From Arhodomonas sp052060015 (GTDB lineage Bacteria > Pseudomonadota > Gammaproteobacteria > Nitrococcales > Nitrococcaceae), in assembly GCF_052060015.1 (NCBI RefSeq), contig NZ_JBPODZ010000005.1, forward strand, positions 124,001 to 188,000: a stretch of DNA of 64,000 nucleotides. Reading direction: 5' to 3'. Shown piece by piece: positions 60,271 through 64,000 of the stretch (within the stretch, counting starts at the first letter, position 1; every line of letters starts with the position of its first letter). The position numbers and the translations under genes were made by a program. The notes under the pieces are model-generated. The model worked only from the letters and a program-made list of their open reading frames with translations, searched no databases and was not told the DNA's origin.

Positions 60271-62946
60271 TCATACGGTCGCCGGATTCGGTGCGTCCGG
60301 GTCGATGCCGTACTTGCGGATGGCCTCGTTGACCCGTTCGCCATCGATGTCGCCGTCATCAGCCAGGGCCTTCAGCGCGGCGACGGTGACGTAGTAGCGG
60401 TCCACCTCGAAGAAGTGGCGCAGCCGCTCGCGGGTGTCGGAGCGGCCATAGCCGTCGGTACCCAGGACCACATAGCGCCGGCCTACGTAGCCGCGGATCT
60501 GATCGGCGAAGGCGCGCATGTAGTCGGTGGCTGCCACCGCGGGGCCATCGTGCCCCGCCAGTTGCTGGGCCACCCAGCTCTGCCGGGGCTCGGCATCGGG
60601 GTGGAGCATGTTCCAGCGCTCGCAGTCGATGCCGTCGCGGCGCAGCTCGGTGAACGAGGGGCAGCTCCACAGATCCGCCGCCACGCCCCAGTCCTCGTGC
60701 AACAGCTCCGCGGCGGCCACCACCTCCCGGAAGATCGCTCCGGAACCGAGCAGCTGTACCCGGGGGCTGCCCTGGCCACCCTCGCGGAACAGGTACATGC
60801 CCTTGCGGATGCCCTCTTCGGCCCCCTCCGGCATGGCCGGCTGGTGGTAGTTCTCGTTGAGCATGGTGATGTAGTAGAAGACCTTCTCCTGGTCCCGGTA
60901 CATCCGCCGCAGCCCGTCCTGGATGATCACCGCCATCTCGTAGGCGTAGGTCGGATCGTAGGAGATGCAGTTGGGGATCACTGAGGTCAGCAGGTGGCTG
61001 TGGCCGTCCTCGTGCTGCAGCCCCTCGCCGTTGAGGGTGGTGCGTCCCGCGGTCCCCCCCATGAGGAAGCCCTTCGCCTGCATGTCGCCGGCCGCCCACC
61101 ACAGGTCGCCGGTTCGCTGGTAGCCGAACATGGAGTAGTAGGCGAAGAAGGGGATCATCTCGATGCCGTTGTTGGCATACGAGGTCGCCGCCGCGATCCA
61201 TGAGGACATGGCGCCGGCCTCGTTGATGCCCTCCTGCAGGATCTGGCCGCCCTTGTCCTCGCGGTAGTACATCAGCTGGTCGGCGTCCTGGGGCTCGTAG
61301 AGCTGGCCCTTGGGCGAATAGATGCCGAGTTGCCGGAACAACCCCTCCATGCCGAAGGTCCGGGCCTCGTCGGGGACGATGGGCACCAAATGCCGGGCCA
61401 GGGTCTTGTCACGGCCGATCACCGCCAGTGCCCGGACGAAGGCCATGGTGGTGGACATCTCGCGGTCGCCGCTGTCCTTGAGCAGCACCTCGAAGGCGTC
61501 GAGGTCCGGGATCTTGAGCGGCTCGGCGCCGTGGTGGCGGGCCGGCAGATAGCCGCCGAGGGCGCGTCGGCGCTCGTGGAGGTACTGGAGCTCGGGGCTG
61601 TCGTCGTCGGGCTTATAGAACGGTGCGTCGGCGACCTTGTCGTCGGGTACCGGGATCTGGAAGCGGTCACGGAAGGCCTTCAGAGCGTTCTCGGCCATCT
61701 TCTTCTGCTGATGGGTGATGTTCTGGCCCTCGCCGGCCTCGCCCATGCCGTAGCCCTTGACGGTCTTGGCGAGGATCACCGTGGGCTGGCCCTTGTGCTT
61801 GGTGGCCGCGGCGTAGGCGGCGTAGATCTTGTGCGGGTCGTGGCCGCCGCGGTTGAGCCGCCAGATGTCCTCATCGGTCATGTTGGCGACCATTTCCTTG
61901 AGCTCCGGGTACTTGCCGAAGAAGTGCTCGCGGGTGTAGGCACCGCCCTTGGCCTTGAAGTTCTGGTACTCGCCGTCGACGCACTCCTCCATGCGCTTGC
62001 GCAGCAGCCCCTTGGTGTCGCGGGCGAGCAGCGGGTCCCAGTAGGAGCCCCAGATCACCTTGAGCACGTTCCAGCCCGCGCCGCGGAACTCGCCCTCGAG
62101 CTCCTGGATGATCTTGCCATTGCCGCGTACGGGCCCGTCGAGGCGCTGGAGATTGCAGTTGACCACGAAGATGAGGTTGTCGAGCTCCTCCCGGGCGGCC
62201 ACGCCGATGGCGCCCAGCGACTCCGGCTCGTCCATCTCGCCGTCGCCACAGAACACCCAGACCTTGCGGTCCTCCGTGTTGGCGATGCCGCGGTTGTGGA
62301 GATACTTCAGGAAGCGCGCCTGGTAGACGCCCATGATGGGGCCGAGCCCCATGGACACCGTCGGCAGCTGCCAGAAATCGGGCATCAGCCACGGGTGCGG
62401 ATAGGAGGAGAGCCCACCCTCGGAGAGATCGGAGCGGAACTTGTGGAGCTGATCCTCGGTGAGCCGCCCCTCGAGATAGGCGCGGGCATAGATGCCGGGG
62501 GCGGAATGCCCCTGGATGAACACCAGGTCCCCGCCGTGGTCCTCGGAAGGGGCGCGCCAGAAATGGTTGAACCCCACCTCGTAGAGGGTGGCCGAGGAGG
62601 CGTAGCTCGCGATGTGGCCGCCGATGCCCTCGCGGTCCTTGTTGGCCTGGACCACCATGGCCATCGCGTTCCAGCGCAGCAGCGAACGGATCCGCCATTC
62701 CAGGGCGGCGTCGCCGGGGGACTTCTCCTCGTGCTGCGGGGGGATGGTGTTCTGGTAGGCGGTGGTGGCCTTGAACGGGAGCTGGCCGCCCCGGCGCCGC
62801 GCCTTATCGACCAGGGCCTCGAGCAGGAAGTGGGCGCGATCGGTGCCCTCATACTCGAGCACTGCCTCCAGGGCCTCGAGCCACTCCTGGGTCTCCTGGG
62901 GGTCCTCGTCGCCGGGCAGGGGCGTGGGTTTCATGCGTGCAGCCAT
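60271..62946 (-). CDS. aceE: Pyruvate dehydrogenase E1 component, homodimeric
   Basis: An 891-residue ThDP-dependent decarboxylase. FNHFWRAP and FIQGHSAPGIYARAYLEGRL (landmarks at about 128-160) and the ThDP/Mg motif GDGEMDEPES with the following NCNLQRLDGPV are AceE signatures; HEDGHSHLL is near residue 645. It forms acetyl-dihydrolipoamide from pyruvate on AceF. GAGGTGAG lies just upstream of the ATG at 62946; a second ATG four codons later is possible. It heads the aceE-aceF-lpdA operon. Confidence 0.96.
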   Translation of the reverse strand: MAARMKPTPLPGDEDPQETQEWLEALEAVLEYEGTDRAHFLLEALVDKARRRGGQLPFKATTAYQNTIPPQHEEKSPGDAALEWRIRSLLRWNAMAMVVQANKDREGIGGHIASYASSATLYEVGFNHFWRAPSEDHGGDLVFIQGHSAPGIYARAYLEGRLTEDQLHKFRSDLSEGGLSSYPHPWLMPDFWQLPTVSMGLGPIMGVYQARFLKYLHNRGIANTEDRKVWVFCGDGEMDEPESLGAIGVAAREELDNLIFVVNCNLQRLDGPVRGNGKIIQELEGEFRGAGWNVLKVIWGSYWDPLLARDTKGLLRKRMEECVDGEYQNFKAKGGAYTREHFFGKYPELKEMVANMTDEDIWRLNRGGHDPHKIYAAYAAATKHKGQPTVILAKTVKGYGMGEAGEGQNITHQQKKMAENALKAFRDRFQIPVPDDKVADAPFYKPDDDSPELQYLHERRRALGGYLPARHHGAEPLKIPDLDAFEVLLKDSGDREMSTTMAFVRALAVIGRDKTLARHLVPIVPDEARTFGMEGLFRQLGIYSPKGQLYEPQDADQLMYYREDKGGQILQEGINEAGAMSSWIAAATSYANNGIEMIPFFAYYSMFGYQRTGDLWWAAGDMQAKGFLMGGTAGRTTLNGEGLQHEDGHSHLLTSVIPNCISYDPTYAYEMAVIIQDGLRRMYRDQEKVFYYITMLNENYHQPAMPEGAEEGIRKGMYLFREGGQGSPRVQLLGSGAIFREVVAAAELLHEDWGVAADLWSCPSFTELRRDGIDCERWNMLHPDAEPRQSWVAQQLAGHDGPAVAATDYMRAFADQIRGYVGRRYVVLGTDGYGRSDTRERLRHFFEVDRYYVTVAALKALADDGDIDGERVNEAIRKYGIDPDAPNPATV

Positions 62947-63264
62947 GATCTCACCTCATCTGTCGCCGCCGTGGTGGCGCGTTCAGTGGTTCATTGTCGT
63001 TGTCGGCAGGGCTTGTACTGCCGGAGTATAGACACTCGCCCGGTGGCGCGGTTCGCGCGCTTCGGTGCGCCCCGGTTGCAAGGGTCACTGGGGCAAACGC
63101 TACCGTAGCGTGGGTGGGGTTGTCGCCACCTTATTAGTTCCTGAAAGGAATAAATGATGTGCCGTGTTCCCGTAACCCCGTGATTCAATCACCGGATGAC
63201 AGTAGGTTACAGGCTATCGTTTGATGTGGGATGCTTATGTTGCGCCGCAGCGGAACAGATCCGC
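62947..63264. promoter_or_regulatory. Upstream region of the aceE operon and hemF 3' end
   Basis: This 318-nt gap has no gene. On the minus strand TATACT at 63025-63030 is a candidate -10 for aceE without a good -35. Palindromes that could be operators are ACGCTACCGTAGCGT (63097-63111) and TTCCTGAAAGGAA (63138-63150); neither matches PdhR. Nearer hemF, GTGATTCAATCAC (63180-63192) is nested inside GTAACC/GGTTAC (63172-63210), and AGCGGA/TCCGCT (63249-63265) touches the hemF stop, a likely mRNA 3' end. Confidence 0.4.
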
Positions 63265-64000
63265 TCAGTCGTCCGTGGCGCCGAGCCAGTCCCGGGGCTG
63301 CAGCCAGAACTCGGTGAGCTCCGCCTCGCGGCTGCCCGGTTCCGGCTGGTAGCCGTATTCCCAGCGCGCCAGCGGCGGCAGGGACATGAGGATGGACTCG
63401 GTGCGCCCGCCGGACTGGATGCCGAAACGCGTACCCCGGTCGAAGAGGAGATTGAACTCCACGTAGCGGCCGCGCCGGTAGAGCTGAAACTGCCGCTCGG
63501 CCTCGGTCCAGGGGGTATCTCGGCGCCGCTCGACGATGGGGAGGTAGGCGTCGAGATAGGCCTCGCCGACGGAGCGCGTGAGGCCGAAGGCGTGCTCGAA
63601 GCCCCCCTCGTCGAAGTCGTCGAAGAACAGCCCGCCGATGCCGCGGCGCTCGCCGCGGTGGGGAAGATGGAAGTAGTCGTCGCACCAGCGCTTGAAGCGG
63701 GGATAGAGGTCCGCACCGAACGGGGCGCAGGCGTCCCGGGCGGTACGGTGCCAGTGGCGGACGTCCTCGGTCACGGGGTAGTAGGGGGTGAGATCGAAGC
63801 CGCCGCCGAACCACCATACCGGCGCGGCCTCCGGGTGCTCGGCGAGCAGGAAGCGGACGTTGGCGTGGGAGGTGGGCACGTGGGGGTTGGCCGGGTGCAC
63901 TACCAGGGAGACGCCCATGGCCTGGAAGCTACGGCCGGCGAGCTCCGGGCGGCGCTCGCTGGCGCTTGCCGGCAGGGACTCGCCGCGGACATGGGAGAAG
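63265..64000 (-). CDS. hemF: Coproporphyrinogen III oxidase, aerobic, 5' end beyond window
   Basis: The C-terminal 245 residues of oxygen-dependent HemF; the reading frame is open to the window edge (FSHVRGESLP onward), so the start lies outside. GVSLVVHPANPHVPTSHANVR, WWFGGGFDLTPYY and FFDDFDEGGFEHAFGLT are family signatures, and the C-terminus PPLARWEYGYQPEPGS is standard. It oxidatively decarboxylates coproporphyrinogen III to protoporphyrinogen IX, so the organism makes haem aerobically. Confidence 0.95.
   Translation of the reverse strand, partial: FSHVRGESLPASASERRPELAGRSFQAMGVSLVVHPANPHVPTSHANVRFLLAEHPEAAPVWWFGGGFDLTPYYPVTEDVRHWHRTARDACAPFGADLYPRFKRWCDDYFHLPHRGERRGIGGLFFDDFDEGGFEHAFGLTRSVGEAYLDAYLPIVERRRDTPWTEAERQFQLYRRGRYVEFNLLFDRGTRFGIQSGGRTESILMSLPPLARWEYGYQPEPGSREAELTEFWLQPRDWLGATDD

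Noticed and set aside
1..64000. CRISPR arrays, tRNA or rRNA genes, insertion sequences
   Set aside because: No regularly spaced repeats, cloverleaf-like sequences, rRNA stretches or transposase-like proteins were seen. A tRNAscan or Infernal run would settle the RNA question.

Overview
The window is high-G+C chromosomal DNA of a gammaproteobacterium. The conserved gene orders are gammaproteobacterial: rhodanese-secB-gpsA facing envC-ctpA, ubiE-ubiJ-ubiB, hslVU, lptM-lysA-dapF-DUF484-xerC, and argH-algZ-algR-hemC-hemD-hemX-hemY as in Pseudomonas. The G+C content together with glycine betaine and C1 metabolism suggests a halophilic or haloalkaliphilic relative of the Ectothiorhodospiraceae; that placement is an inference. 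Coding density is very high. I found no rRNA, tRNA, CRISPR array, IS element or prophage.

Layout: 1-6.0 kb holds the end of an FAD-linked oxidase, gpsA, secB, a rhodanese-like gene, envC, ctpA and a DJ-1/YajL gene. 6.0-14.7 kb is a one-carbon block: a MetF-like reductase and a DmdA/GcvT-like methyltransferase on the minus strand, a dimethylglycine-dehydrogenase-like flavoprotein, a GlxA/GbdR-type regulator, and fhs-fchA. 14.7-20.4 kb carries ubiB-ubiJ-ubiE, a DUF971 gene and hslVU behind a sigma-32-like promoter. 20.5-24.3 kb is an insertion between hslV and xerC: a choline/betaine-type binding protein, an HD-domain oxygenase (TmpB-like), a TauD/GBBH-type oxygenase (TmpA-like) and a divergent LysR regulator. 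24.3-30.3 kb holds xerC-DUF484-dapF-lysA-lptM, an esterase and a DUF5924/DUF2914 membrane protein. 30.4-36.3 kb is urtABCDE behind an NtrC-site/sigma-54-like promoter. 36.3-45.8 kb has argH, algZR, hemCDXY, qor and hemH. 45.8-54.1 kb has a hybrid malic enzyme, an esterase and the large NAD-glutamate dehydrogenase. 54-64 kb has a KAS III-like protein, a phosphomannomutase, the pyruvate dehydrogenase genes aceE-aceF-lpdA and the start-truncated hemF.

The most interesting reading joins two separate loci. The 20.5-24.3 kb island has the two oxygenases that convert 2-trimethylaminoethylphosphonate to phosphate and glycine betaine. The 6-14.7 kb block could then strip the methyl groups: a DmdA-like enzyme giving methyl-THF, a MetF-like enzyme oxidising it, a DMGDH-like enzyme giving methylene-THF, and FchA plus Fhs releasing formate and ATP. 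No betaine-homocysteine methyltransferase or GbcAB monooxygenase is present in the window, so the DmdA-like protein is a candidate for the missing first demethylation step. This is inference from gene content and motifs.
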